From contig NZ_JFBL01000002.1 of assembly GCF_000597725.1 (NCBI RefSeq), forward strand, positions 186,001-250,000: a DNA stretch of 64,000 nt. Reading direction: 5' to 3'. Origin of the DNA: Sulfurospirillum arcachonense DSM 9755 (GTDB lineage: Bacteria; Campylobacterota; Campylobacteria; Campylobacterales; Sulfurospirillaceae). A program made the position numbers and the translations under genes. The notes beneath the pieces are model-generated. The model ran no database searches and was not told the DNA's origin. It saw nothing but the letters and a program-made list of their open reading frames with translations. Shown one piece after another: positions 45,696 to 55,359 of this stretch. The first letter of the stretch is position 1; each line of letters begins with the position of its first letter.

Positions 45696-45800
45696 GTTTC
45701 CTTATCATAACTTCACCCGCATTATTATTATACTCCATTTAAAAAATAAAGTAAAATAGCTTTTTAAAATCCAAACGTTATTAGTAAAATATTACATATT

Positions 45801-45833
45801 TAAAAACATATTATTTTATGTAAAATAATATGT
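45801..45833 (-). terminator. Rho-independent terminator of yedF
   Basis: ACATATTATTTT and AAAATAATATGT (45806-45817, 45822-45833) are perfect 12-base inverted repeats with a 4-base loop. On the minus strand TTTTTA follows the stem. It lies 22 bases after the yedF stop. Confidence 0.7.
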
Positions 45834-45855
45834 AAAGTACCTTATTGTCGATATC

Positions 45856-46446
45856 TTATATTGTTGAAGTTTCATAATTTATCATAGTTTCAACAAGTTC
45901 ATACATAGAAATTTGAGTTCCTATTTGGTGCTGTTTATGCATATCTAATTCTTCTAAAGACGTTAGACTAACTAAAATATCTACTCCTTTATCTTCTACT
46001 TTTTTTAGTGTTTTGATAGAATTATTTTCAGTTTTTGCACAGGTAAGTTTTACACCTTTATTTAAAAAAATTAATTTTGATGGAAGAGTTTTTTGAAAAA
46101 GAATTGAGTCTAAAAATTCTTGCATTAAAGAATCTCCATGCAGACCTCTTCCTATGCAATCTGAAGTGATGATTATTGCTCTATTTTCTATTTGTTTTTC
46201 TTTTTTATGATGTTCGTCTATATCACAAGAAAATTTTTTTGAGATAGTAATAAAAATACCAGCTCTTTTTTGTTCCCTTTTTACAAAATAACCTTTGTTT
46301 TGAGCATAAGTAAGTATATTGTCTTCAGACATATCACAGTTGACTATCACTGTAATTACTGAATCTTTTGGTAGCTCATCAAGAGTAGTTTTTGTAAGTA
46401 CTACAGGTTTTGGAACAGGCATATCTCTGCAGTCGATAGTTCTCAT
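45856..46446 (-). CDS. yedF: YedF, TusA-like selenium-metabolism protein
   Basis: 196 residues. The N-terminal 75 resemble TusA (IDCRDMPVPKPVVLTK, with the expected Cys near residue 5); the rest is a DsrE-like domain (AIIITSDCIGRGLHGDSLM; SKLIFLNKGVKLTC). This two-domain form is the YedF family, found in genomes that use selenium and thought to handle sulfur or selenium. The ATG at 46446 was chosen over an upstream TTG because GAGGAG sits 7 bases before it. Confidence 0.85.
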   Translation of the reverse strand: MRTIDCRDMPVPKPVVLTKTTLDELPKDSVITVIVNCDMSEDNILTYAQNKGYFVKREQKRAGIFITISKKFSCDIDEHHKKEKQIENRAIIITSDCIGRGLHGDSLMQEFLDSILFQKTLPSKLIFLNKGVKLTCAKTENNSIKTLKKVEDKGVDILVSLTSLEELDMHKQHQIGTQISMYELVETMINYETSTI

Positions 46447-46634
46447 TATTAGACTCCTCAAATATAGATTAAATCCAACGTATGTATAATCATTTTAATT
46501 AAATTTTAATTAAAATACAATTTGATATTATCTTATTTAATGATTATTTTAGAGTTTAAGAACTACATGTAACAAATTTGTCTTAAAAAAACAAATTTTC
46601 TTTATATCAAAGATATACTTTTGTAACTATGTGA

Positions 46635-46640
46635 TATAAT
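46635..46640 (+). promoter_or_regulatory. Extended -10 promoter of the DUF2018-hemA-proS operon
   Basis: TGA-TATAAT at 46632-46640, 22 bases before the start codon of the first gene, with AAAGGAAAAG between. No convincing -35 box. Confidence 0.55.
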
Positions 46641-46662
46641 CTTTTCTTTTAAAGGAAAAGAT

Positions 46663-46947
46663 ATGCTATATGAAGATGAAGATGATTTTTTTGTAGGAAG
46701 TCCTAGGAGTAAATTTTTTGATATTTTATTCAATGCGAATAAAAATTTAGTTCAAGATGCATTAGAAAAACATGTTGAAAGGCATGTTGCTATGGAAATG
46801 ATTTTAGAAAAACTTGCTCTTAAAGAGGGTATTGATATAGAAACAGAAATAAGTATTATACGTTCAGAGAAACAAGATGATATTCACAATGCAAAAGTGG
46901 ATTTTTTTATATCTACTGTGGGAGATATATTAACGCAAAATGAGTAA
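46663..46947 (+). CDS. DUF2018 (HP0242-like) small helical protein
   Basis: 94 residues resembling the campylobacterial DUF2018 family, whose H. pylori member HP0242 is known for a knotted, interlaced dimer. Shared features are the start FFVGSPRSKFFDILFNANKNL and the end FFISTVGDILTQNE. Cytosolic; function unknown. It heads the operon and overlaps the next gene by 8 bases. The neighbourhood DUF2018 - hypothetical - prenyl synthase - hemA - proS agrees with the recalled HP0242-HP0238 order. Confidence 0.8.
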   Translation: MLYEDEDDFFVGSPRSKFFDILFNANKNLVQDALEKHVERHVAMEMILEKLALKEGIDIETEISIIRSEKQDDIHNAKVDFFISTVGDILTQNE

Positions 46948-47371
46948 AATTTTAATTTCTTTTATTTTACTCGTATCTTTTTTAAATGCTGCAGATAAAA
47001 AGTCTAATTGGACTCACCAGTATACCTATAAGCTTAAAAAAGATGAAGTAGCTGTCATTGGAATCAATGCAAGTGGAGTAGAAAAAGATAAATTTTTTTT
47101 TAGATGGACTTCGATTATTAAAGATAGAGTTACCACTTTAGTAAATCATCAAGGGTATCCTCATCAATATATTTTATATAAAAAAAGATCTTTAGATAGA
47201 GCAAAATTTTATCTTTTGCCTGATGGAAGTAATAGAATAGAAAATAGAACATATTTGTTGTTAGTACTATCGGACATAGATAAAGGAAACAAAGAAGTGA
47301 GTTTTGATATATTTATAAAAGATAACAAGAGTAGAATTTTAGTTGATTTTGGTGAAAAAAATGAGAAATAG
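46940..47371 (+). CDS. Exported hypothetical protein
   Basis: 143 residues with a cleavable signal peptide (MSKILISFILLVSFLNAA) and a small, probably beta-rich periplasmic domain (KKDEVAVIGINASGVEKDKFFFRW; RTYLLLVLSD). No family recognised. An exported or hypothetical protein occupies the same slot in Campylobacter and Helicobacter. Its start overlaps the DUF2018 gene, and the polyprenyl synthase follows after 12 bases. Confidence 0.75.
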   Translation: MSKILISFILLVSFLNAADKKSNWTHQYTYKLKKDEVAVIGINASGVEKDKFFFRWTSIIKDRVTTLVNHQGYPHQYILYKKRSLDRAKFYLLPDGSNRIENRTYLLLVLSDIDKGNKEVSFDIFIKDNKSRILVDFGEKNEK

Positions 47372-47383
47372 AGGCGGAGAAAG

Positions 47384-48280
47384 TTGTTAAAACAAGTAGA
47401 ATCATTAATGAAAAAACATATTGAATCAATTGGAGATTCAAGAAGTTTGGAACTGTATGAAAAAGTTCCTAAAGGTAAAAGATTAAGAGCAAAGCTTATT
47501 TTAAAAATTGCAAATCAAAGCGAAGAGGCTATTGAACTAGCTTCAATAGTTGAGCTCATTCATGCAGCTAGTTTACTTCATGACGATGTTATTGATGAGG
47601 CTGATACTAGAAGGGGAGTTACTTCTATAAATCATGAGTTTGGAAATATGACGGCTATTATGCTTGGTGATATTCTTTACTCAAAAGGTTTTACAAAACT
47701 TACTTATTTACCAAGTGAAGTAGCAAGAAGTGTAGCTGACGCGGTTACTAAACTTTCTGTTGGTGAACTTTTAGATGTTGAACTTGCTTCCTCTTTTAAT
47801 ACAAACCAAGATATATATTTTGATATGATTTATAAAAAAACAGCTTCATTGATTGAAGCAGCCGCATTTAGTGCAGCATATTTAGCTAAAAAAGATACCG
47901 ATAAATATGCACTTTATGGGAAAAATTTAGGGCTTGCTTTTCAAGTTATTGATGATGTTCTTGATATAACGAGTTCAAGTGAAATACTAGGAAAACCTGC
48001 TTTAAATGATTTTAGAGAGGGAAAAACCACTCTTCCATATCTATACATGTATGAAAAACTTAACAATGATGATAAAACAAAACTTTTATCTCTTTTTGCA
48101 AAAGATTTAAGTTTTGAAGAGAGTTCATGGATAAAAGAAAAATTTGAAGAAACAGGTTCCGTTGAACGCTCTATAGAGTATGCAAAAGCTTTGGGGTATG
48201 AAGCACTAAAAGCTATTGAAAAGGAAAATGCACCTGAATTAGAAAAGATTATCAAAGAGATGATTGTGAGGGATTTTTAA
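47384..48280 (+). CDS. Polyprenyl (octaprenyl-type) diphosphate synthase
   Basis: 298-residue trans-prenyltransferase making the isoprenoid tail of the respiratory quinone. The first Asp-rich motif LLHDDVIDEADTRRG and the second, QVIDDVLDI, are both intact. The chain length is not predictable by eye; octaprenyl is inferred from Helicobacter neighbours. The start is TTG with a GGCGGAG ribosome site. Its stop overlaps the hemA ATG by one base. Confidence 0.9.
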   Translation: MLKQVESLMKKHIESIGDSRSLELYEKVPKGKRLRAKLILKIANQSEEAIELASIVELIHAASLLHDDVIDEADTRRGVTSINHEFGNMTAIMLGDILYSKGFTKLTYLPSEVARSVADAVTKLSVGELLDVELASSFNTNQDIYFDMIYKKTASLIEAAAFSAAYLAKKDTDKYALYGKNLGLAFQVIDDVLDITSSSEILGKPALNDFREGKTTLPYLYMYEKLNNDDKTKLLSLFAKDLSFEESSWIKEKFEETGSVERSIEYAKALGYEALKAIEKENAPELEKIIKEMIVRDF

Positions 48281-49596
48281 TGCACTATTTGACAATAAGC
48301 TTTACTCATAAGAATACTGATATAAAAGTAAGAGAAAGATTATCTTTTGCAAATGAAGATAAAAAAGTAAGCTTTTTAGATAAGTTGCAAAGCTTTGAGC
48401 ATATTAATGAATCTATTATTTTGTCTACCTGTAATAGAGTGGAATTAATAGCAAGTGTAAGTAGCTGTGATGAATCAATAAAATATATCTTATCAGAATT
48501 ATCAGCTATTTCAAAAATAGATAAAGAAGAGTTGGAAAAACGTGCAGACATATATGAGGACAATGGAGCGATTCATCATCTGTTTTCAGTGGCATCTTCA
48601 TTGGATAGTCTAGTTATTGGTGAAACTCAAATAGTTGGACAACTTAAAGACGCATTTAAATTTTCTACTGAAAAAGGTTATTGTTCGCAAAAACTTAGTC
48701 GTGCTATGCATCATACTTTTAGATGTGCAGCAGATGTAAGAGCAAGCACAGACATATCTAAAAATCCTATTTCTGTTTCAAGTGTTGCTGTTTCTAAGGC
48801 AAAAGATATTTTAGGAAGTATTGAAGGTTCAACTGCTGTATTAGTTGGTGCTGGAGAGATGAGTGCACTTGCTGGTAAACATTTAATATCAAGTGGTGTT
48901 AATGTTATTGTTGTGAGTATGAGACTTGAAAAAGCACAGGAGCTAGCCGAGGAGTTAGGAGAGTTAGCAAGTGCTCAACCTCTTAGTAACTTAAGAGAGT
49001 TATTAAATACTTATAACTTACTCTTTTCTGCAACATCAGCACCTCATTATGTAATAACAAAAAGTATGGTTGAAAGCAGAGACTTCAATAGATACTGGTT
49101 TGATATAGCAGTACCAAGAGACATTGAAGAGTGTGATATGGATGATGTTGATATCTACGCGGTTGATGATTTAGAAGAGATAGTAGCTAAAAACTTGTCT
49201 TTACGTGAAGAACAAGCAAAAGTAGCGTTTTCTATAGTAGGTCGCTCAACCATGGAATTTTTCAAATGGTTACAAACTCTAAGTATTGATCCAATCATAA
49301 AAGAGTTAAGGGATAAAGCTAAAGAGTGTTCAGTTAAAGAGATAAAACGTTCAGTTAAAAAAGGTTATATCCCTGAAGAGTATGAAGAGACAGTAGAAAA
49401 GATACTTCATTGTGCTTTTAACTCTTTTTTACACACTCCAACAAAAAAACTAAAAGAGTTAGCTGAAAAACCAGAAGCAGATACTCTAGTACAATCTATC
49501 CAAGAAATTTTTGAAATGGATGAAGATAGTATAAAAAAATTAAACATGTATAAGTGTGAATATCACATAGAAATTGAAAAAAACGGAGATAATTAA
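48280..49596 (+). CDS. hemA: Glutamyl-tRNA reductase
   Basis: First step of C5 haem synthesis, glutamyl-tRNA to glutamate-1-semialdehyde with NADPH (EC 1.2.1.70). The 438 residues carry the nucleophile Cys in LSTCNRVEL (near residue 50), the GETQIVGQ block, the NADPH loop LVGAGEMSALAGKHL and the C-terminal dimerisation helices. It overlaps both neighbours by one base (TAATG). Confidence 0.97.
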   Translation: MHYLTISFTHKNTDIKVRERLSFANEDKKVSFLDKLQSFEHINESIILSTCNRVELIASVSSCDESIKYILSELSAISKIDKEELEKRADIYEDNGAIHHLFSVASSLDSLVIGETQIVGQLKDAFKFSTEKGYCSQKLSRAMHHTFRCAADVRASTDISKNPISVSSVAVSKAKDILGSIEGSTAVLVGAGEMSALAGKHLISSGVNVIVVSMRLEKAQELAEELGELASAQPLSNLRELLNTYNLLFSATSAPHYVITKSMVESRDFNRYWFDIAVPRDIEECDMDDVDIYAVDDLEEIVAKNLSLREEQAKVAFSIVGRSTMEFFKWLQTLSIDPIIKELRDKAKECSVKEIKRSVKKGYIPEEYEETVEKILHCAFNSFLHTPTKKLKELAEKPEADTLVQSIQEIFEMDEDSIKKLNMYKCEYHIEIEKNGDN

Positions 49597-51302
49597 TGAG
49601 ATTTACAAACCTATTTGCCCCTACAACAAAAGAAGCACCAAAAGATGCAACATTACCTAGTCATAAGTATTTAGTACGTGCAGGTTTTGTATCACAATAT
49701 GGTAGTGGATTATATAACTTCTTACCAATGGGTAAAATAGTCTTAGATAAAATAAGAGATATCGTTAAAGAAGAGATGGATAGTTCTGGTGCGTGTGAAA
49801 TCCAAATGGGTGTTGTAACTCCAGCTGAACTTTGGAAACAAAGTGGTAGATACAATGCTTTTGGGAAAGAACTTTTAAGACTTCACGATAGAAAAAATAA
49901 TGATTTTGTTTTAGGACCAACTCATGAAGAAGTTGTTGTAGATATCGTTAGAAATAGAATCAATAGTTATAAACAACTTCCATTGCATCTGTATCAAATC
50001 ACTACAAAGTTTAGAGATGAAGGACGTCCAAGATATGGTCTTTTAAGAGGTCGTGAGTTTATAATGAAAGATGGATATAGTTTTCATAAAGACGAAGAGT
50101 CTATGAAAGTAGAATTTGATAAGATGGAAACAACGTATAGAAAAATATTTACACGTTTAGGACTTGATTTTAGAGCTGTTGATGCTGATAGTGGTGCTAT
50201 TGGTGGAAGTGGTAGTAAAGAGTTTATGGTATTGGCTGATAATGGTGAAGATGATATTATCGTTTGTAACAATTGTGAATATGCAGCAAATATAGAAGCA
50301 GCAAAACGTGCCAAAAAAACAACTACTGTTGAAGCTCCAGAAGCAGATGCAGCAAAATTTCATACACCAAACTGTATCACTATAGATGATGTTGCAGAGT
50401 TTTTTAAAATAGATTCATTTTATACAACAAAAGCCGTGATTAAAAAAGCGATATATGAAGATAGAGAAGAAGTTGTTCTTTTTATCGTTAGAGGAAATGA
50501 TAACTTACAAGAGACAAAAGCACAGAATGCTTGTGGTGCTCTTGAATTAGTTGATGCAACGGAGCAAGAAGTAAAAGATGCTGGACTAGTAGCTGGTTCA
50601 TGTGGTCCTATTGGCTTACCTGAAGATATAAATTTTTATATTGATTCTGAATTAAAAGATGAAAAAAATCTTATTTGTGGTGCAAATGAACATGAGTATC
50701 ACTTTGTTGGTGCTGGTATGTTTAACTTTAAAGATAGTAGATATATAGATTTAGTTGAAGTAAGTGCTGGTGATAAATGTGCTTGTTGTGGTGGGGAATT
50801 AGGTGTTACAAAAGGTATTGAAGTAGGGCATATATTTCAACTTGGTCAAAAGTATGCAGCTGCTATGGAAGCTACATTTTTAGATGAAAATGGAAAGTCT
50901 CAAGCATTTTACATGGGATGTTATGGTGTTGGTGTAAGTAGACTTGTCGCTGTTATGATTGAAGCGAGTCATGATGAAAGAGGGTGTATCTGGAATAGAC
51001 AAACTACGCCATTTGAATTAGATATAATTGTATCTAATGTGAAAAATGAAGAAGAACTTGAATATGGTGAAAAACTTTATAAAACTTTTAAAGATAGTGG
51101 TATAGAAGTTTTATTAGACGATAGAAAAGATAGATTTGGACCAAAAATAAAAGATTTTGAGCTTATAGGTTTTCCTTATGCTCTTATTTTAGGGAAGGGT
51201 TTAAAAGAGGGAAATGTTGAGTTAGTAGATAGAAAAACATTGGAAAAAACAACGATTAGCGTTGATGATGTAGAAAGTAAAATAAAGGAACTTTTAGCTT
51301 GA
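49596..51302 (+). CDS. proS: Proline--tRNA ligase
   Basis: Charges tRNA-Pro (EC 6.1.1.15). The 568 residues are the bacterial type with an INS editing insertion between motifs 2 and 3 (about 225-400) and a C-terminal anticodon domain (LDIIVSNVKNEEELEYGEKLY). Motif 2 TTKFRDEGRPRYGLLRGREF and motif 3 GCYGVGVSRL are clear. It overlaps fxsA by 4 bases. Confidence 0.97.
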   Translation: MRFTNLFAPTTKEAPKDATLPSHKYLVRAGFVSQYGSGLYNFLPMGKIVLDKIRDIVKEEMDSSGACEIQMGVVTPAELWKQSGRYNAFGKELLRLHDRKNNDFVLGPTHEEVVVDIVRNRINSYKQLPLHLYQITTKFRDEGRPRYGLLRGREFIMKDGYSFHKDEESMKVEFDKMETTYRKIFTRLGLDFRAVDADSGAIGGSGSKEFMVLADNGEDDIIVCNNCEYAANIEAAKRAKKTTTVEAPEADAAKFHTPNCITIDDVAEFFKIDSFYTTKAVIKKAIYEDREEVVLFIVRGNDNLQETKAQNACGALELVDATEQEVKDAGLVAGSCGPIGLPEDINFYIDSELKDEKNLICGANEHEYHFVGAGMFNFKDSRYIDLVEVSAGDKCACCGGELGVTKGIEVGHIFQLGQKYAAAMEATFLDENGKSQAFYMGCYGVGVSRLVAVMIEASHDERGCIWNRQTTPFELDIIVSNVKNEEELEYGEKLYKTFKDSGIEVLLDDRKDRFGPKIKDFELIGFPYALILGKGLKEGNVELVDRKTLEKTTISVDDVESKIKELLA

Positions 51303-51730
51303 ATTATTTTTTAGTATATTTACTTTTAGAAGTATTTGTAAGTGTTAATATCTCTTCTAATATTGGTGCACTTGCGACCTTTTTAGAAATTATATTTTCT
51401 GCTATGGTAGGTTTTATACTATTGGCAAATTTTCGTAATACTTTGATGGAAAGTATGCAAGCTATGCAAAAAAGAACAATTTCAATGCAAGAGTTTCAAA
51501 AGCTCAATGCTTTTACACTATTAGGGGCATTGTTATTAATTGTTCCTGGATTTTTTAGTGATATTATAGGCCTTTTTTTACAATTTTCTTTTTTTGCAAC
51601 ACTGTTTGCTAAAAAGATTTTACATGTAAAAGATAATATTGATATAGATGATATACAAAATATAGATAGAACAAAGGAAAACAATGAAATCATTGATGTT
51701 GAAGTTATTGATGATCGCACTGAGCGTTAA
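51299..51730 (+). CDS. fxsA: FxsA-family inner-membrane protein
   Basis: 143 residues. Three or four hydrophobic segments in the first 100 residues with the family block NIGALATFLEIIFSAMVGFILL and LLLIVPGFFSDIIGL; the tail is cytosolic and acidic. In E. coli FxsA modulates phage exclusion, but a general role is unknown. The start is TTG overlapping the proS stop. It overlaps the next gene by 47 bases. Confidence 0.85.
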   Translation: MNYFLVYLLLEVFVSVNISSNIGALATFLEIIFSAMVGFILLANFRNTLMESMQAMQKRTISMQEFQKLNAFTLLGALLLIVPGFFSDIIGLFLQFSFFATLFAKKILHVKDNIDIDDIQNIDRTKENNEIIDVEVIDDRTER

Positions 51731-52517
51731 TACACTTTTTGCTAACTCAATAGAAACAAAAATTTTAAAGTTTTTATCAAAATCAGTTAGTGCTACTAAA
51801 AGTTATAAAGTTAAAAATATTAGTATTGCAGGACAACAAGATATTAAAAGTATTCCTGGTTGGAAAGTGTTTTTTGTAAAAGTTGATTTAGATTTAGTAG
51901 GAAAAAATAAGTCTATCACAATAACGGATAAAATATTTACAAATGGAAACGTAGTAACAAAAGATTTTGTTGATATTAATACAGTTAAGAGTATAAAAAA
52001 TAGTTTTTCTCCAGATTTTGATAAAAAGTTTTATGATGAAAAAAATATCATAGCAGGAAACAGTGATGCTACAAATAAATTAGCAGTGTTTAGTGATCCT
52101 ATGTGTCCATTTTGTATGAGTTTTTTACCTGAGGTTATTGAGTTTGTACAAAAGCATCCTAAACAATTTATTCTTTACTATTATCATTTTCCTTTAAATA
52201 TACACCCAAATGCTCCAACACTTGTAAAAGCAATTTTGGCAGCTAAAAAATTGGGATTTAAAGATGTAGAAAAAAAAGTATATGAAGAAGTATTTGATTT
52301 TGAAACAAAAGATGATAAATTAGTTTTAGATACTTTTAATAAACTAATTGGAACAAAATTAACACTTAAAGAGTTAGAACAAGAAGATATTATAAAACAT
52401 ATGGAAGCTGATATGAAAATAGTAGAGGCTCTGATGTTAAATGGAACTCCAAGATTGTTTGTAAATGAAAAATTAGATAATACAAGAAAAAAATATAAAA
52501 ATTTATTGAAGAGGTAG
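51684..52517 (+). CDS. Periplasmic thioredoxin-fold (DsbA/DsbC-like) disulfide protein
   Basis: 277 residues with a signal peptide (MKSLMLKLLMIALSVNTLFA). An N-terminal DsbC/G-like domain (25-125) precedes a thioredoxin-fold domain with the active site SDPMCPFCMSF (CPFC, near residue 147) and the cis-proline loop NGTPRLF. It may act as an oxidase or isomerase for periplasmic proteins. ATG 51684 follows AAAGGA. In the Campylobacter and Helicobacter clusters as I recall them fxsA or proS is followed directly by hemC, so this gene is an insertion in that order. Confidence 0.85.
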   Translation: MKSLMLKLLMIALSVNTLFANSIETKILKFLSKSVSATKSYKVKNISIAGQQDIKSIPGWKVFFVKVDLDLVGKNKSITITDKIFTNGNVVTKDFVDINTVKSIKNSFSPDFDKKFYDEKNIIAGNSDATNKLAVFSDPMCPFCMSFLPEVIEFVQKHPKQFILYYYHFPLNIHPNAPTLVKAILAAKKLGFKDVEKKVYEEVFDFETKDDKLVLDTFNKLIGTKLTLKELEQEDIIKHMEADMKIVEALMLNGTPRLFVNEKLDNTRKKYKNLLKR

Positions 52518-52519
52518 TA

Positions 52520-53464
52520 ATGGATAGGTTAATAATAGCAACAAGAGAAAGTAAACTTGCAATGTGGCAAGCAGAACATATACAAGCACGTTTGAAAGAA
52601 GCTCACCCTAAATTAGACGTAGTAATAAACTCTATGACTTCTAAAGGTGATCAGATTTTAGATACTCCTCTTGCTAAAATTGGTGGTAAAGGCTTGTTTA
52701 CAAAAGAGTTAGAAACTTCAATGCTCGCTGGTGAATCACACATCGCAGTTCACTCTTTGAAAGATGTTCCTATGGAATTTCCTGAAGGATTGAAACTTTC
52801 AGTTATTACAAAACGTCATGATCCTAGAGATGCTTTACTTTCTCAAAAATATTCTTCAATAGAAGAGTTACCTCAAAAAGCAGTTGTGGGAACAACAAGT
52901 CTTAGAAGAAGAATGCAGATACTAAAAATAAGACCTGATTTAACTATAAAAAACCTTCGTGGTAATGTAAACACAAGAATTAGAAAACTAAAAGATGGCG
53001 AGTATGATGCTATCATCCTCGCTAGTTCTGGGATTAAAAGACTTGGTCTTCAAGAAGAAGTAAAGTACTTTACACCGATAAGCGAAGAGTTAATGATACC
53101 TGCTATGGGACAAGCTGCTCTTGGAATAGAGATAGTTGATACTCCAGAGTTAGAAAAAATTATTTCTGTTTTAAAAGATGAAGATGCAACAGTAGAAACA
53201 ACAATTGAGAGAGAATTTGTAAGAGTTCTAGAAGGTGGTTGTCAAGTACCAATCGGAATCAATGCAAAAATAGATGGTGATAGTGTAAATATACAAGCAC
53301 TTGTGGGTCTTCCTGATGGCGAAGAGATAATCTATGAAAAGCTTACATGTAAGAAAGATGAATACACAACAAAAGGTGAAGAGTTAGCAAAATTATTTAT
53401 AGAACGTGGTGCTAAAGAGTTATTAGAAAAGGCTGAACACATAGCGATGACAGAGGTATTTTAA
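52520..53464 (+). CDS. hemC: Hydroxymethylbilane synthase (porphobilinogen deaminase)
   Basis: Joins four porphobilinogens into hydroxymethylbilane for haem (EC 2.5.1.61). The 314 residues show TRESKLAMWQAEHI at the start, the SLKDVP block, LRGNVNTRIRKL, and the dipyrromethane-cofactor Cys in EGGCQVPIG near residue 240. It begins 2 bases after the thioredoxin-fold gene and overlaps the next start by one base. Confidence 0.97.
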   Translation: MDRLIIATRESKLAMWQAEHIQARLKEAHPKLDVVINSMTSKGDQILDTPLAKIGGKGLFTKELETSMLAGESHIAVHSLKDVPMEFPEGLKLSVITKRHDPRDALLSQKYSSIEELPQKAVVGTTSLRRRMQILKIRPDLTIKNLRGNVNTRIRKLKDGEYDAIILASSGIKRLGLQEEVKYFTPISEELMIPAMGQAALGIEIVDTPELEKIISVLKDEDATVETTIEREFVRVLEGGCQVPIGINAKIDGDSVNIQALVGLPDGEEIIYEKLTCKKDEYTTKGEELAKLFIERGAKELLEKAEHIAMTEVF

Positions 53465-55272
53465 TGGAAGAAATTATTGAAGAGTTAAAAAAGCATAATT
53501 TATTAAGAGTTATAAATGATGAACTTGATATTGACCTTGAAATCCCACATATTGCATATGTAGAAATAAAAAAAGAAGATTCAAAAGCTTTACTTTTCAC
53601 TAATCCTATTTCAAAAAGATTGAACAAAAAATTTGATATGCCAGTGTTAATGAATGTTTTTGGTTCATACGAAGCAACAGAGCTTATTTTTGAAAAACAT
53701 CCTGATGATATAGCAAATGAAATAGAAGAACTACTTCATATGAAACCACCTGTTGGTTTTATGGATAAACTAGGTATGTTAGGCAAACTTTTCTCTTTAA
53801 AAAATGTATTTCCAAAAAGATTAGCTATAAAAGGAAATTGTCAAAAAAATGTACATGAAAATATAGACTTAAATGACCTTCCAATTTTGACAACTTGGAG
53901 TGAGGATGGTGGACCATTTATAACAATGGGACATGTGTATACAGAGAGTCTTGATGGAACAAAACAAAATCTTGGTATGTATAGACTTCAAGTTTATGAT
54001 GATAAACGTCTTGGTATGCATTGGCAAATTCACAAAGATGGTGCTCACTTTTTTCACGAATATAAAAAAGCTGGTAAAAAGATGCCTGTAAGTGTAGCTA
54101 TTGGTGGTGATCCTCTTTACATTTGGTGTGGACAAGCTCCTATGCCTAATGGTGTATTTGAACTGTTATTGTATGGACTTATTCGAGAAGAAAATGCTAG
54201 ATTAGTCAAATCTTTAACAAATCCAATATATGTACCAGAAGATGCAGATATTATCATAGAGGGCTGGGTAGACCCATCAAAGATGGAAATAGAAGGACCA
54301 TTTGGAGATCATACAGGATATTACACTTTAAAAGAAGAATATCCAGTCATGGATGTTACATGTATAACTACAAAAGATAAGCCCATTTATCAAGCGACAG
54401 TTGTTGGTAAACCTCCTTTAGAAGATAAGTATATGGGATGGGCAACGGAAAGAATTTTCTTACCACTTTTAAAAACAACAGCTCCTGATCTTATAGATTA
54501 TAATATGCCTGAAAATGGTGTTTTTCATAATCTGATTTTAGCAAAGATGAAAACCATGTATCCAGGACATGCAAAGCAGTTTATGCATGCATTTTGGGGA
54601 GTAGGGCAAATGAGTTTTGTTAAACATGCTTTTTTTGTCGGAGAGAGTGCACCTGATCTTAAAAATTATGATGAAATTAGTGATTATATACTTGATCGTG
54701 TAAGTTGTGAAAACATACTTATAAGCGAAGGTGTTTGTGATGCACTAGACCATGCAAGTCCAAATGCATGTTATGGTGGAAAGCTTGGAGTTGATTGTAC
54801 AGGTGATAATGTTGAATTTCCATCCAAAAATTTATTGAGTGAAGAGAAACTTTATGCTAAAATAACAACATTGGTTAAAGATGTAACATCTATTAAACAG
54901 TATAAAACGCATACAAAGACACCAATAGTCGTTTTAGGCGTTGATAAACAAAGACCTACAATTGAGCTTTATAAGGCATTAAAACCTTTAAAAGAGCATA
55001 TGAAATTGTTAGTATTTGTTGATAGTTGTTCAAATGAGTTAGATAATCCATATATGCTTATATGGAGGATTGTAAATAACATTGATGCTCAAAGAGATAT
55101 ATTTTTAGAAGATGAGTATATAGGTGTTGATGCAACAAATAAATCTAGTTTAGATGGTTATAAAAGAGAGTGGCCAGGTGATACTGATACTGATCAAAAA
55201 ACAATACAAAGCCTTCAAGAAAGAGGCTTAATTACAAAAAACAAGGAGTTTTTAAAAAAATACCATGTCTGA
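53464..55272 (+). CDS. UbiD-family decarboxylase, probably of quinone synthesis
   Basis: 602-residue prenyl-FMN-dependent decarboxylase of the UbiD family. Conserved pieces include TTWSEDGGPFITMG, the GPFGDHTGYY block with the catalytic Glu (EGPFGDHTGY, near residue 277) and KHAFFVG. Campylobacterota make menaquinone by the futalosine route, where a UbiD-like enzyme is thought to remove the ring carboxylate, so that role is likely. No UbiX partner lies nearby. The hemC-ubiD order is shared with Campylobacter. Confidence 0.88.
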   Translation: MEEIIEELKKHNLLRVINDELDIDLEIPHIAYVEIKKEDSKALLFTNPISKRLNKKFDMPVLMNVFGSYEATELIFEKHPDDIANEIEELLHMKPPVGFMDKLGMLGKLFSLKNVFPKRLAIKGNCQKNVHENIDLNDLPILTTWSEDGGPFITMGHVYTESLDGTKQNLGMYRLQVYDDKRLGMHWQIHKDGAHFFHEYKKAGKKMPVSVAIGGDPLYIWCGQAPMPNGVFELLLYGLIREENARLVKSLTNPIYVPEDADIIIEGWVDPSKMEIEGPFGDHTGYYTLKEEYPVMDVTCITTKDKPIYQATVVGKPPLEDKYMGWATERIFLPLLKTTAPDLIDYNMPENGVFHNLILAKMKTMYPGHAKQFMHAFWGVGQMSFVKHAFFVGESAPDLKNYDEISDYILDRVSCENILISEGVCDALDHASPNACYGGKLGVDCTGDNVEFPSKNLLSEEKLYAKITTLVKDVTSIKQYKTHTKTPIVVLGVDKQRPTIELYKALKPLKEHMKLLVFVDSCSNELDNPYMLIWRIVNNIDAQRDIFLEDEYIGVDATNKSSLDGYKREWPGDTDTDQKTIQSLQERGLITKNKEFLKKYHV

Positions 55273-55287
55273 TTCTTCGTCGAAACA

Positions 55288-55322
55288 GCGGAGTTCTATG
55301 AGTTATTTCATAGAGTTGCCGC
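55288..55322 (+). other. Hairpin between ubiD and the CNNM gene
   Basis: TCTATGA (55295-55301) and TCATAGA (55308-55314) form a perfect stem, extended by an outer GCGG (55288-55291) / CCGC (55319-55322) pair. No T-run follows, so it is not a classic terminator; a processing site or leader structure is possible. Confidence 0.45.
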
Positions 55323-55359
55323 GTAACAAACAAAAAAATAAAACAGTAGGTCTAAAAAA

